64,000 nucleotides of DNA from Alphaproteobacteria bacterium (GCA_020632875.1 JACKET010000003.1:542390-606389); one strand, 5' to 3'; numbered from the stretch's first letter, positions 9,209 to 17,776 are shown. Numbers and translations are program-made. The notes: generated by a model from the sequence alone, not told the origin.

Positions 9209-9223
9209 CTGAACTGCGTTAAG
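9209..9223. promoter_or_regulatory. TetR-type operator copy 3
   Basis: CTGAACTGCGTTAAG, the third copy of the palindrome, nearest to the tetR gene. It could mediate autoregulation. Confidence 0.6.
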
Positions 9224-9267
9224 ATGACTGCGGCGGCACGCGCCGCGCGTCGACGAGGGAGGGCCGG

Positions 9268-9930
9268 ATGACGGACCGCGCGGATATACTCGACCCCATG
9301 GCCGACCATCGGGACCACTACCACCACGGCAACCTGCGCGAGGCGCTGCTCGACGCGGCCGAGTGCATGATCGTCGAGTCCGGCGTGGCCGGGCTGTCGC
9401 TCCGCCAGGTGGCGAAGCACGCCGGTGTGTCCCAGGCCGCCCCCTACCACCACTTCGCGAGCAAAGAGGCCCTGCTGGCCGAGGTCGCCCGCCGCGGCTT
9501 CGCGAAGCTCGTCGCCGGGCTCTCCGCCGCCGCCACCGAGCCCGACCCCATCGCGCGGATGGCCGGCCTCGGTGCGGCCTACGTGCAGTTCGGCCTCGAG
9601 AACCCCGCGGTCTACCGGCTCATGTTCGGCGCCGAGTTCTGCCCCACCGAGGTGTTCCCCGAGCTCAAGGAGTCGGGCGACCGCGCCTTCTCGATCCTCA
9701 TGGAGGCGGTGGCCCACGGCCAGGCGCTCGGGGTGTTCTGGGGCGACGAGCCCAGCACGCCCAGCTTCGCCGTGTGGTCGAGCGTGCACGGCCTGGTGTC
9801 GCTGCTGATGGCGCGCGTGCCGCCCGAGAAGGTGATGCACGGCGTGCCGATGACCCACGAGTCGATGATGGCGGCGACGATGGCGTTCATCATCGCCGGG
9901 CTGCGCGGCGAGCGCGTGCTCGCGCCCTGA
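9268..9930 (+). CDS. TetR/AcrR-family transcriptional regulator
   Basis: 220 residues. The N-terminal helix-turn-helix domain is clear (LREALLDAAECMIVESGVAGLSLRQVAKHAGVSQAAPYHHFASKEALL), preceded by HYHHGN as in many TetR/AcrR proteins; the C-terminal domain resembles the WHG type. It is divergent from the RND efflux genes and is the likely repressor acting on the three CTTRAC-N3-GTYAAG operators between them. The start at 9268 has a good GAGGGAGGG ribosome-binding site. An alternative ATG at 9298 follows a TATACT box by 7 nt and would still give a complete domain. Confidence 0.88.
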   Translation: MTDRADILDPMADHRDHYHHGNLREALLDAAECMIVESGVAGLSLRQVAKHAGVSQAAPYHHFASKEALLAEVARRGFAKLVAGLSAAATEPDPIARMAGLGAAYVQFGLENPAVYRLMFGAEFCPTEVFPELKESGDRAFSILMEAVAHGQALGVFWGDEPSTPSFAVWSSVHGLVSLLMARVPPEKVMHGVPMTHESMMAATMAFIIAGLRGERVLAP

Positions 9931-9936
9931 GCCGCA

Positions 9937-10908
9937 TCAGCGGGCCCACGCCTCGCGGATGACGGCCTCGACCTCGGGACGCGTGAGGCGGAAGTCGCCG
10001 TGCGCGACCTCGCCCGGGAACCACTTCCACAGGAACGCGCCGCGGACGTTGCCGTCTGCCGCGATGCGCCGCAGGGCCACGCGCAGCGCGAGCTCCTGCA
10101 GCGCCTCGCCGCCCGAGCCCGACGCCCAGGGCTCGTGGGCCGCCGTGATCGAGGCGTCGTAGCCGAGCTCGGTGAAGATCACGGGCTTGCCCGTGCGCTC
10201 GGAGACCTCGGCCATCCGCGCGAGCACGCGGTCCCAGCCGCCTTCGAGCTGCTCGGCCGTGGGGGCCCGCCCCCGCGGCACGCCCGGCGCCGACACCAGC
10301 GGGAAGTACGCCTGGACGCCGATGGCGTCGAGCGCGTCCCAGAACGGCACCCGGTCGTACCGGTCCCAGTTCGACGCGAACGTCAGGTGCCCCGGATAGA
10401 CCGCGCGCACCGACGCGATCACGTCGCGCCACGCGGCCTCGTTCGACGTCGTGCCGTCGAGCTCGGTGCCCACCACGAACCCGTCCGCCTCGCGACACGC
10501 CTCGGCCAGCGCCGTGATCCACGCGCCGTACTCGCGGAAGAAGCGCGCCTCGACCTCTGGATCGTCGAAGTGGATGTCGCCCCGCCACGCGAAGCTGCCC
10601 CAGTGCGCGAGGTGCGGCTTCACGAGCACCTTGATGCCCCGCTCGTGCGCCATCCGGATGGGAGCCGTCACCCAACCCGGCAGCTCGCTGCCCCCGCGCG
10701 CCCCGACGGAGCCGTCGGTGCCGACCCGCGCATACGGGTGGTACGCGATCCAGTTCACCCCGAGGGCCGCCAGCCGATCGAGCGTGCGCTCCATGTCGGC
10801 GGACCCCCACTCGGGGCCGTAGGTCGGCGTCGACACCGTGATCCCACGGACCCGCGTGTGGTCGTCGTCTGCGTGGGCCAGGCCGAGCATCGCGAGCAGC
10901 ATCCACAT
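9937..10908 (-). CDS. Secreted glycoside hydrolase, GH113-like
   Basis: 323 residues with a short signal peptide (MWMLLAMLGLAHA). The rest reads as a TIM barrel: ALGVNWIAYHPYAR, GIKVLVKPHLAHWG, then FVVGTELDGT with a candidate acid/base Glu and PVIFTELGYDAS with a candidate nucleophile Glu, as in family 113 beta-mannanases. FLWKWFPGE near the end fits the last barrel strand. It is predicted to act outside the cytoplasmic membrane; the substrate (mannan or another beta-glycan) cannot be fixed from sequence. It is tail-to-tail with tetR. Confidence 0.7.
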   Translation of the reverse strand: MWMLLAMLGLAHADDDHTRVRGITVSTPTYGPEWGSADMERTLDRLAALGVNWIAYHPYARVGTDGSVGARGGSELPGWVTAPIRMAHERGIKVLVKPHLAHWGSFAWRGDIHFDDPEVEARFFREYGAWITALAEACREADGFVVGTELDGTTSNEAAWRDVIASVRAVYPGHLTFASNWDRYDRVPFWDALDAIGVQAYFPLVSAPGVPRGRAPTAEQLEGGWDRVLARMAEVSERTGKPVIFTELGYDASITAAHEPWASGSGGEALQELALRVALRRIAADGNVRGAFLWKWFPGEVAHGDFRLTRPEVEAVIREAWAR

Positions 10909-10934
10909 GTCCGGGTTCTAACTCGCCCGAAGTC

Positions 10935-10950
10935 CGGCACGGATCCTGCA
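10935..10950 (+). promoter_or_regulatory. Putative sigma-54 promoter of hemN
   Basis: CGGCACG-GATC-CTGCA keeps the essential GG-N10-GC and five further consensus positions. The inferred start near 10961 leaves a 13-nt leader before the ATG at 10974, the same geometry as at ccoN. Confidence 0.55.
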
Positions 10951-10973
10951 GCTCCCTGGACAGGGAGGGTTGC

Positions 10974-12305
10974 ATGCAGGGTCGCCACGAGCTGATCGCG
11001 AGGTACGGAGGCCCGGCGCCGCGCTACACGTCCTACCCGACCGCGAACCTCTTCGGTCCCATCGAGCCGGGCGACACGCGCGAAGCGCTCCGCACGGCCG
11101 GGCCCGACTTCCGCGTGTACGTGCACACGCCGTTCTGCCAGAAGCTGTGCTGGTACTGCGGGTGCAACACCGTCATCCGGCGCGACCTCGACGTGGGCGA
11201 ATCGCACGTCGATCACCTGCTCGCCGAGCTCGACCTCCTGCGTCCCGATCTGCCCGCGGGCGCGCGCATCCGCCGCCTCGACATGGGTGGCGGCACGCCG
11301 AACTTCCTGCGCCCCGACGCGCTCGAGCGCCTCGTGCACGGCATCGAGGCCGTGCTCGAGCCCTCCGACGACCGCGAGTACGCGTCCGAGATCGACCCGC
11401 GCACCGTGAAGAACGCGCACCTGCAGACGTTCCTCGACCTCGGGTTCCGGCGCTTCTCGCTGGGCGTGCAGACCCTCGAGCCCGTCGTCCAGGAGGCCGT
11501 GAACCGGCAGATGCCCCGTGATCGGCCCGGCGAGATCGTGCGTTTCCTGCGACGTGGCGGCGCGACCTCCATCAACTTCGACCTCATGGTGGGCCTGCCG
11601 CTGCAGACGACCGAGACGCTCGATCGCACGCTGGGCACCGTCCTCGACATCGCGCCCGACCGGCTCGCCGTCTTCCAGTACGCCCACATCCCCTCCATGC
11701 GGCCCGCGCAGAAGCTGCTGGAGCGGGTCGGCCTGCCCGACATGGCCGCGCGCGACGCGCTGATGCAGCACGCCGTCGAGCGGCTGACCCAGGCCGGGTA
11801 CACGCGCATCGGGTTCGACCACTTCGCGCAGAAGTCCGACCCGCTCGCCGTCGCCCAGCGCGAAGGCCGCCTCGGCCGCGACTTCCAGGGCTTCACGACC
11901 GACGACCACATGGATCTGATCGCGCTCGGTCCCAGCGCCATCGGCCGCCTCGGCGACCTGTACACCCAGAACCAGCGCGATCCGGGGCTGTGGGCCGAGC
12001 ACGTCGCCGCCGGTCGCCTGCCGGTGCTGCGCGGGTGGCACCTCTCGGCCGACGACAAGCGGCACGCCGCGCTCATCCACGCCCTGATGTGCCGCCACCG
12101 CGTGCGCTGGGCGGACGTCGGGTTCACCGCAGCCGAGCTGTCCGACCGGCTCGAGCGGCTCGCCCCGTTCCTCGAAGACGGGCTGGTCGCGCTCTCGGAG
12201 GAGGGGCTCGACGTCCTTCCGGCAGGGCGCGACTTCGTGCGGCAGATCGCCGCGATCTTCGACTTCTACCTCACGAATCCGAACGCACACGCCTCTGTGG
12301 CATAA
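10974..12305 (+). CDS. hemN: Oxygen-independent coproporphyrinogen III oxidase
   Basis: 443 residues. A radical-SAM enzyme that decarboxylates coproporphyrinogen III to protoporphyrinogen IX without O2, for heme synthesis under low oxygen. The 4Fe-4S motif C55-x3-C59-x2-C62 (with extra C64 in WYCGC) is intact, preceded by RYTSYPTAN, a HemN signature. Further blocks include MGGGTPNFL, SLGVQTLEP, INFDLMVGLPLQT and the C-terminal HemN domain with QGFTTDD. It stands immediately before the NtrC-type regulator and opposite the cbb3 operon, a usual partnership because the oxidase needs heme b and c. Confidence 0.95.
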   Translation: MQGRHELIARYGGPAPRYTSYPTANLFGPIEPGDTREALRTAGPDFRVYVHTPFCQKLCWYCGCNTVIRRDLDVGESHVDHLLAELDLLRPDLPAGARIRRLDMGGGTPNFLRPDALERLVHGIEAVLEPSDDREYASEIDPRTVKNAHLQTFLDLGFRRFSLGVQTLEPVVQEAVNRQMPRDRPGEIVRFLRRGGATSINFDLMVGLPLQTTETLDRTLGTVLDIAPDRLAVFQYAHIPSMRPAQKLLERVGLPDMAARDALMQHAVERLTQAGYTRIGFDHFAQKSDPLAVAQREGRLGRDFQGFTTDDHMDLIALGPSAIGRLGDLYTQNQRDPGLWAEHVAAGRLPVLRGWHLSADDKRHAALIHALMCRHRVRWADVGFTAAELSDRLERLAPFLEDGLVALSEEGLDVLPAGRDFVRQIAAIFDFYLTNPNAHASVA

Positions 12306-12322
12306 GACACACAAGGCGTGTG
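12286..12322. repeat. Inverted repeat at the hemN 3' end
   Basis: CACACGCCT (12286-12294) pairs with AGGCGTGTG (12314-12322), 9 bp perfect, with a 19-nt loop containing the hemN stop. There is no T-run, so a simple terminator is doubtful. The right arm runs into the regulator dyad at 12319. Confidence 0.5.
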
Positions 12323-12334
12323 TGATATCACACA
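12319..12334. promoter_or_regulatory. Perfect 16-bp dyad before the NtrC-type regulator
   Basis: TGTGTGATATCACACA is a perfect palindrome 21 bp before the ATG at 12356. It differs by one base from the site at 22355-22370 and shares the TGTGYG-N4-CRCACA pattern with 54654-54669. Position suggests autoregulation of the response regulator, or control by an FNR/CRP-family protein. Confidence 0.65.
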
Positions 12335-12355
12335 TCTACGAAGCGGGAGAATCCA

Positions 12356-13723
12356 ATGAAGAGCACCATCGTGGTGTGCGACGACGAAGAGCTGATCCGG
12401 TGGTCCTTGACGGCCCACCTGGAGTCCGAAGGCTACGTCGCGGTCCCCGCCGAGAACGGGAAGGAAGCCATCGAGCTCGTCGCGAAGCACGGCGCCGACC
12501 TGCTGCTCACCGACCTCAAGATGCCCGTGATGGACGGCCTCAGCGCGATCCGTGAGCTCCGCCGCACCGGCAGCACCATCCCGGTGCTCGTCCTCACCGC
12601 CCACGGGGCCGTCGACTCGGCGGTCGAAGCGACCCGACTCGGCGCCTCCGGGTACCTCCAGAAGCCCTTCGACGTCCGCGAGGTCACGCTCGCCATCGAG
12701 AAGGCGCTCGAGACCGACAAGCTCCGCCAGGAGGTCCACTACCTCCGGCGCCGCGCGAAAGAGGGCTACGGCGACTTCGTCGGCGGCGCCCCGGTGCTCG
12801 ACCCGCTCTTCGACACCCTCCGCCGCCTCGAGAACGTCGACGCCCCGACCGTCCTCCTCACGGGCGAGAGCGGCACCGGCAAGGACGTGCTCGCCCGCGC
12901 CATCCACGCACGGGGGCCCCGCTCCGAGCGGCCATTCGTCGCGGTCGACTGCGCGTCCCTGCCCGAGAACCTCATCGAGAGCGAGCTCTTCGGGCACGAG
13001 CGCGGCTCCTTCACCGATGCGAAGACCACGAAGCGCGGCCTGTTCGAGATCGCCGACAACGGCATCGCCTTCCTCGACGAGATCGGCGAGCTGCCGCTGG
13101 GAACGCAGGCCAAGCTGCTCCGCGCCCTCGAAGACCGCACGTTCAAGCGCGTCGGCGGCGTGAAGCGCACCCCCCTCGACGTCGGCATCATCGCGGCGAC
13201 GAACCGCGACCTGAAAGCAGAGGTCGAAGCGGGTCGATTCCGCGAAGACCTCTATTTCCGCCTCAACGTCATCGCGGTCCGGATCCCCTCGCTGCGCGAC
13301 CGCCGCGGCGACATCCCGCTGCTCGTCCAGACGTTCCTGGAGACGTACAACCAGCGGTTCAACCGCCACATCGAGGGGGTCGACGGCGAGGCGATGGAGC
13401 GTCTCCAGTCCTACAACTGGCCGGGCAACGTGCGCGAGCTCCGCAACGTGCTCGAGCGCCTCGTCCTGCTCACGCCCGAGAACATCATCCGCGTCGGCCA
13501 CCTGCCTGCGGAGATCCAGTACGCCCGTGCCGGGCAACCCGCGTCGGGCGCCTGCCCGTTCATGCTGCCGGACGATGGCGTCGATCTCGAGGCCGTCGAG
13601 CGGGGCCTGATCCTCCAGGCCCTCGAGCGCACCAGCTTCAACCAGTCCGCCAGCGCGCGCCTGCTCGGCATCAGCCGCTACGCCCTGCGCTACCGGATGG
13701 AGAAGTACGACCTCAAGGCATGA
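12356..13723 (+). CDS. NtrC-family sigma-54 response regulator
   Basis: 455 residues. A receiver domain (1 to about 120, phospho-acceptor Asp53 in LLLTDLKMP, acidic pair DD9-10), an AAA+ sigma-54 interaction domain (about 140-370: Walker A GESGTGKD, sigma-54 loop GSFTDA in place of GAFTGA with the Thr kept, Walker B FLDEIGEL), then a Fis-type helix-turn-helix (LILQALERTSFNQSASARLLGISRYALRYRMEK). It is convergent with, and overlaps by 11 bp, the globin-coupled kinase gene, its likely partner. A perfect dyad lies just upstream. It is the candidate activator of the -24/-12 promoters in this window. Confidence 0.93.
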   Translation: MKSTIVVCDDEELIRWSLTAHLESEGYVAVPAENGKEAIELVAKHGADLLLTDLKMPVMDGLSAIRELRRTGSTIPVLVLTAHGAVDSAVEATRLGASGYLQKPFDVREVTLAIEKALETDKLRQEVHYLRRRAKEGYGDFVGGAPVLDPLFDTLRRLENVDAPTVLLTGESGTGKDVLARAIHARGPRSERPFVAVDCASLPENLIESELFGHERGSFTDAKTTKRGLFEIADNGIAFLDEIGELPLGTQAKLLRALEDRTFKRVGGVKRTPLDVGIIAATNRDLKAEVEAGRFREDLYFRLNVIAVRIPSLRDRRGDIPLLVQTFLETYNQRFNRHIEGVDGEAMERLQSYNWPGNVRELRNVLERLVLLTPENIIRVGHLPAEIQYARAGQPASGACPFMLPDDGVDLEAVERGLILQALERTSFNQSASARLLGISRYALRYRMEKYDLKA

Positions 13724-15191
13724 GGCGCAGCTCGAAGCAGGCGCCCCGCAGCGGGCCCTCGACGATGCGGAGGCTGCCGTTCATCGCCTCGGCGGACCGC
13801 TGGCTGATCGCGAGGCCGAGCCCCGTGCCCCGGGTCTTGGTCGTGACGAACGGCTCGAAGATCTCCTCGCGCTTCTCGGGCGGCACGCCCGGGCCGCTGT
13901 CGCTCACCGAGAGCGTCGCGTCGGCCACGGACACGAGCACCTCGCCCTTCCCGTCGACCGCGTCGACCGCGTTGCGCACGAGGTTGTGGAGGATCTGGCG
14001 GAGCAGGTTCGGGTCGGCCTGGGCCGAGCCCGTGCCCTGGATCCGCACCGTGACGGCCTTGTGGTCGGACTGGACGAGCTCGACGACCTCGGAGCAGATG
14101 TAGGCGAGATCGACCTTCTGCAGCGCCGCGGAGCCCGGGCGCGCGAACGCGAGCAGGTCGGTGACGAGGGAGTTCAGCCGCCGCACCTCGCTCTCGACCT
14201 TCATCAGGATGCGGTGCTGGGACGACTCGGCGTCCATCGTGCGGGTGATGACCTGGAGCGCGCCGGAGATCCCGGCCAGCGGGTTGCGCAGCTCGTGGGC
14301 GACGGCCGCCGACAGGGCGCCCAGCTGGGCGAGGGCCTCGGACCGGCGCAGGCGCGACTCCATGTCGACGGCGTCGGTGAGCTCCTCGATCTGGATGAGG
14401 AACGTCGCGAGCTCGTGTCGCAGCGGCACGACGTACACGCGGAAGCTGCGCCCTTCGGCGTCTCCGCCCACGTCGACGCGCGGGAGCGTCACCTCGCGGT
14501 GGTGCGCGAGCGCCCGCTCGACCTGGGTGTCGAGGGCGCTGGCCTCGAGGAGGCCCGGCGGCAGGGCCTCCTGCCACGGTCGCCCCGTGACCTCGGCGCC
14601 GGCGACGAGCTGCGCGGAGGGTCGGGTCGCGGAGCGGACCACGCCGTTCTCGTCGACGAGGAGCACGGCCACGCGGAGGTGCTCGACGAGCAGCTCGTGC
14701 AGCGTGTCGAGCTGCAGACGGCCGTGGCTCGACACGTACGTGCCGCTCATCAGCGCGAGATCGATGCAGAGCACGCGATGCAGGCTGTCGATCGCGGGGA
14801 ACGGGTCGTCGCACCGGGCGCGCAGCAGCCGGCCGACCTCGGTCTCGATGACGTGCATCGCGGTGACCATGTAGCGGTTCGGCAGCCCGACCTTCACGTG
14901 GCGGTGCCCGATCGCGCGCCGCCGCTCGGCGTACGCCTCGTCGTGCGGGCCGCGGAACACCTCGTACAGCCACTGGCGCAGCGTCTTCTTCAGCCGCTCG
15001 ACCTGCTCGGGCCCGGTGAGCACGTCGCGGGACCCGGGGTGCCGCTGCACCTCGTCGTAGAACCGGTCGATGATGCGCGCGAGCTCGGGCTCGATCACGG
15101 GCAGACAGGCCGAGAGCCTGCCGGCGTCATCGGGCTCGTACTGCACCCATTCCTTGAGCTCTGCGAGGGCGTCGTCCTGCATGGCGCCCAT
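13713..15191 (-). CDS. Globin-coupled sensor histidine kinase
   Basis: 492 residues. Residues 1 to about 165 match the globin-coupled sensor fold: Tyr45 in IIDRFYDEV at the distal position and the proximal-His motif IGHRHVKVGLPNRYM with His98. A PAS-like segment follows (about 175-285: VAVLLVDENGVVRSATRP), then the dimerisation/phospho-acceptor helix with His299 in VAHELRNPLAG, and a HATPase domain (N-box NLVRNAVDAV, SDSGPGVPP, TGLGLAIS). Known relatives such as AfGcHK of Anaeromyxobacter sense O2 through heme iron with equivalent Tyr and His. It is the last gene of the ccoNOQPGHIS series, 6 bp after ccoS, so it should be made together with the oxidase. Confidence 0.88.
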   Translation of the reverse strand: MGAMQDDALAELKEWVQYEPDDAGRLSACLPVIEPELARIIDRFYDEVQRHPGSRDVLTGPEQVERLKKTLRQWLYEVFRGPHDEAYAERRRAIGHRHVKVGLPNRYMVTAMHVIETEVGRLLRARCDDPFPAIDSLHRVLCIDLALMSGTYVSSHGRLQLDTLHELLVEHLRVAVLLVDENGVVRSATRPSAQLVAGAEVTGRPWQEALPPGLLEASALDTQVERALAHHREVTLPRVDVGGDAEGRSFRVYVVPLRHELATFLIQIEELTDAVDMESRLRRSEALAQLGALSAAVAHELRNPLAGISGALQVITRTMDAESSQHRILMKVESEVRRLNSLVTDLLAFARPGSAALQKVDLAYICSEVVELVQSDHKAVTVRIQGTGSAQADPNLLRQILHNLVRNAVDAVDGKGEVLVSVADATLSVSDSGPGVPPEKREEIFEPFVTTKTRGTGLGLAISQRSAEAMNGSLRIVEGPLRGACFELRLMP

Positions 15192-15197
15192 GCTCGC

Positions 15198-15335
15198 TCA
15201 GTCGTCGTGCAGGATGCGCGTCGCAGGGTCATCGAGGTCTTCGAACTGACCGTTCTTCGCCGCGAACACGAAGAAGGTCGCGAACACCGCACCGAGCGCG
15301 ATGGCGAGCGGAATCAGGATCAGGAGGATGTCCAT
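15198..15335 (-). CDS. ccoS: cbb3 oxidase maturation protein CcoS
   Basis: 45 residues with one transmembrane helix (ILLILIPLAIALGAVFATFFVFA) followed by KNGQFEDLDDPATRIL, the CcoS hallmark. It is required in known systems for cofactor insertion into the cbb3 catalytic subunit. The ATG overlaps the end of ccoI by 16 bp and its stop lies 6 bp before the kinase gene. Confidence 0.93.
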   Translation of the reverse strand: MDILLILIPLAIALGAVFATFFVFAAKNGQFEDLDDPATRILHDD

Positions 15336-17608
15336 CGGGCCTCCACGGCACGCAGCCGGCGATCGACGGAGAGCGCGCCGGCCACGACCATCGCGCTCGA
15401 CAGCGGCATGAGCACCGCTGCCACGAGGGGGTTGACGAAGCCGAGCACCGCGGCGGCCACCGCGACGCCGTTGTACACGAGGGCCCTGCGGAGGTTGCTC
15501 CGCACGGCGGCCCGCGTGGCGTGGGCCGCGGCCACGGCCGCCACGACGGGGCGGAGCGCGGGCTGGGTGACGACCCCGTCGGCCACGAGCAGGCTGCTCG
15601 TGACGCCCGAGCCCATCGCCAGCCCGATGTCGGCCGCGGCGAGGGCGCTGCCGTCGTTCAGCCCGTCTCCGACGAACACCACGGGGCCTTCGAGGGCCCG
15701 GACCCGCTCGGCCTTCTGCTCGGGAGCGAGGCCGCCCACCGCGACATCCACGCCCACCACGGCGCCGATGCGGGCCGTGGCGTCTGCGTGGTCGCCCGAC
15801 AGGAGCAGGGTGCGGAGCCCGGCCTTCGACAGCATCGCGACCGCGTCACGCGCGTCTTCGCGGGGCTCGTCGCCGAGGCGGATCAGTCCGAGCGGCTGGC
15901 CCTCCTCTTCGAGCACCACGCAGCCGGGACCGCCGCTGCGGAGCACGAGCGAGCGGCCGAGCACCTCGCCCCGCATCCCGACACCCGGCACCTCCTCCAC
16001 GTGCGTGGGGATGGCGAGCGGCAGGCCGCGCCGGTCGGACTCGGCGAGCAGGGCGCGGGCGATGGGGTGCCGGCTCGATCGGTCGAGCGCCGCGGCGAGC
16101 TGGAGGACCTCGTCGGACGCCGCGAGCACGACGGGCTGCCCACCGGTGACCGTGCCGGTCTTGTCCATCGCGAGGGTCTTCGCGTCGGCGAGGGCCAGCA
16201 GCTGGCCACCGTCGCGCAGCACGACCCCGCGCCGCGCGACCGCGCCGAGCCCGCTGGCCACGGCGAGGGGCACCGAGAGGCCCAGCGCGCAGGGGCACGC
16301 GACGACGAGCACGGCCACGGCGACCTCGATGCCCTGCCCGACGCCCACGAGGGCCGTCCAGGCCCAGCCGGCGAGCAGGGCCACCACCACCGTCGCGACG
16401 GTGAACGCGGGAGCGAGGCGGTCCGCCGGGTTCGGCGGCATGGGGCGCGACGTGGCCTCGCGCACGGCCTCGGCCATCCGCATCGCCACGGTGTCCTGCC
16501 CCACGCGCTCTACGCGCAGGCCCACCGAGCCCGCCTCGACCGACGCGCCGGCGACGAGCGCGGCGCCCGCCTCGACCGCGACCGGCTCGGCCTCGCCGGT
16601 GACCAGCGCCATCTGCACCGACGCGCGCCCGTCCACGACGGTCCCGTCGGCCGGCACTTCTTCGCCCGCCCCGATCTCGACGATGTCGCCGGGCTCCAGC
16701 ACCGCGACGGGCACGTCCTCGACGCCCTGCTCGGTCCGGCGGCGCGCGCTGATCGGGAGCGCCGCGGCGATGGCCGCGCTGGCCTCGGCCGCCGCGCGTC
16801 GGCCGCGCCGCTCGAGCACACGCCCGGCCAGCAGCAGCGTGACGAGCATCCCGAGGCTGTCGAGGTACCCCTCGGCGCCGAGCAGCGTCTGTGCGACGCC
16901 GTGCCCGTAGAGCACCGTCACCGCGAGGGCGATGGGCACGTCCATGCCGATGGCGCCCACACGCAGACCGCGCCAGGCTCCCTGGAAGAAGGGCGCGGCG
17001 GCGTAGAGCGCCACCGGCGTGGCGAGTGCGAGGGCCCCCCATTGGAACAGCGCCTGGAAGCGCACCTCCATGCCGTCGGCCCAGCCCGCGTAGAGGCTGG
17101 CGGAGAGCAGCATGAGGTTCGCCGTGCAGAACGCCGCCACACCGAGGCGACCCAGCAGATCATCCGACGGCGCGGGGGCATCCAGCGGTCGGGGCGAGTA
17201 CCCGACCGTCGAGATGACCTCCGCGAGGTCGCGGACCGTCGTCTTCGCGGGGTCGAACACGACCCGCGTGCGGCCCGTGGCGTACGACACCGTGGCCTCC
17301 TGCACGCCGTCGGTGCGCTCGAGCAGCCGCTCGACCACCCACGTGCACGACGCGCAGCGCAGCCCGTCGACCACCAGCGAGACCTCGCAGGCGTTCTCGC
17401 CCTGCGGGCGGGCCTCCACGGCCTCCCAGGCCCCGGAGAGGCCCGACGGGCGCACCCCGGCGACCGCCCGCTTCGCGTAGTACGCCTCGAGCCCCGCCTC
17501 GTGCACGAGGTTCCAGGCCACCTCGCAGCCCGTGCAGCAGAACGCATCCGTGGCCGAGAGCACGGGTGCGTCGCAGTGCGGACAGCGACCGGTGGCCGGG
17601 GCCTCCAC
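15320..17608 (-). CDS. ccoI: Copper-transporting P-type ATPase for cbb3 assembly
   Basis: 762 residues. N-terminal Cys-rich region (RCPHCDAPV, FCCTGCEVAW) typical of CcoI/FixI, a heavy-metal-associated domain with CASC (about residue 83), eight transmembrane segments, the metal motif CPCALGL (about 437), phosphorylation motif DKTGTVTGG (about 482), HP motif (RHPIARAL) and GDGLNDGSAL. It exports copper to the periplasmic side for the CuB centre of CcoN. Its position between ccoH and ccoS is canonical. Confidence 0.95.
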   Translation of the reverse strand: MEAPATGRCPHCDAPVLSATDAFCCTGCEVAWNLVHEAGLEAYYAKRAVAGVRPSGLSGAWEAVEARPQGENACEVSLVVDGLRCASCTWVVERLLERTDGVQEATVSYATGRTRVVFDPAKTTVRDLAEVISTVGYSPRPLDAPAPSDDLLGRLGVAAFCTANLMLLSASLYAGWADGMEVRFQALFQWGALALATPVALYAAAPFFQGAWRGLRVGAIGMDVPIALAVTVLYGHGVAQTLLGAEGYLDSLGMLVTLLLAGRVLERRGRRAAAEASAAIAAALPISARRRTEQGVEDVPVAVLEPGDIVEIGAGEEVPADGTVVDGRASVQMALVTGEAEPVAVEAGAALVAGASVEAGSVGLRVERVGQDTVAMRMAEAVREATSRPMPPNPADRLAPAFTVATVVVALLAGWAWTALVGVGQGIEVAVAVLVVACPCALGLSVPLAVASGLGAVARRGVVLRDGGQLLALADAKTLAMDKTGTVTGGQPVVLAASDEVLQLAAALDRSSRHPIARALLAESDRRGLPLAIPTHVEEVPGVGMRGEVLGRSLVLRSGGPGCVVLEEEGQPLGLIRLGDEPREDARDAVAMLSKAGLRTLLLSGDHADATARIGAVVGVDVAVGGLAPEQKAERVRALEGPVVFVGDGLNDGSALAAADIGLAMGSGVTSSLLVADGVVTQPALRPVVAAVAAAHATRAAVRSNLRRALVYNGVAVAAAVLGFVNPLVAAVLMPLSSAMVVAGALSVDRRLRAVEARWTSS

Positions 17609-17611
17609 GGC

Positions 17612-17776
17612 TCAGCGCTCCTTCGCGTGCGTGTAGCCGGGGTCGACGTCGGGTGCCGTCGCGATGGCCTGGTACACGAAGAAGATGTTCCAGAGCACCA
17701 TCAGGCCGAGCCCGACCGCGATGCCCAGCGGGAACCACAGCCCCCGCTCGGTGAAGCTCTTCGGCTGGTCGGTCAT
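17612..17776 (-). CDS. ccoH: Short CcoH/FixH-like membrane protein
   Basis: 54 residues, too small to be found easily. One transmembrane helix (WFPLGIAVGLGLMVLWNIFFVY) then QAIATAPDVDPGYTHAKER, which resembles the start of FixH/CcoH (helix, FVY, then DxYxxG-like end). The usual periplasmic FixH domain of about 100 residues is absent. The start overlaps the ccoG stop (ATGA), and it ends 3 bp before ccoI, exactly where ccoH sits in ccoGHIS. The assignment rests mostly on context. Confidence 0.7.
   Translation of the reverse strand: MTDQPKSFTERGLWFPLGIAVGLGLMVLWNIFFVYQAIATAPDVDPGYTHAKER

Noticed and set aside
10952..10967. Hairpin CTCCCT-GGAC-AGGGAG covering the hemN ribosome-binding site, as a possible translational switch
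   Set aside because: The inferred sigma-54 start near 10961 falls inside it, so the left arm would not be in the message. It would need another promoter.
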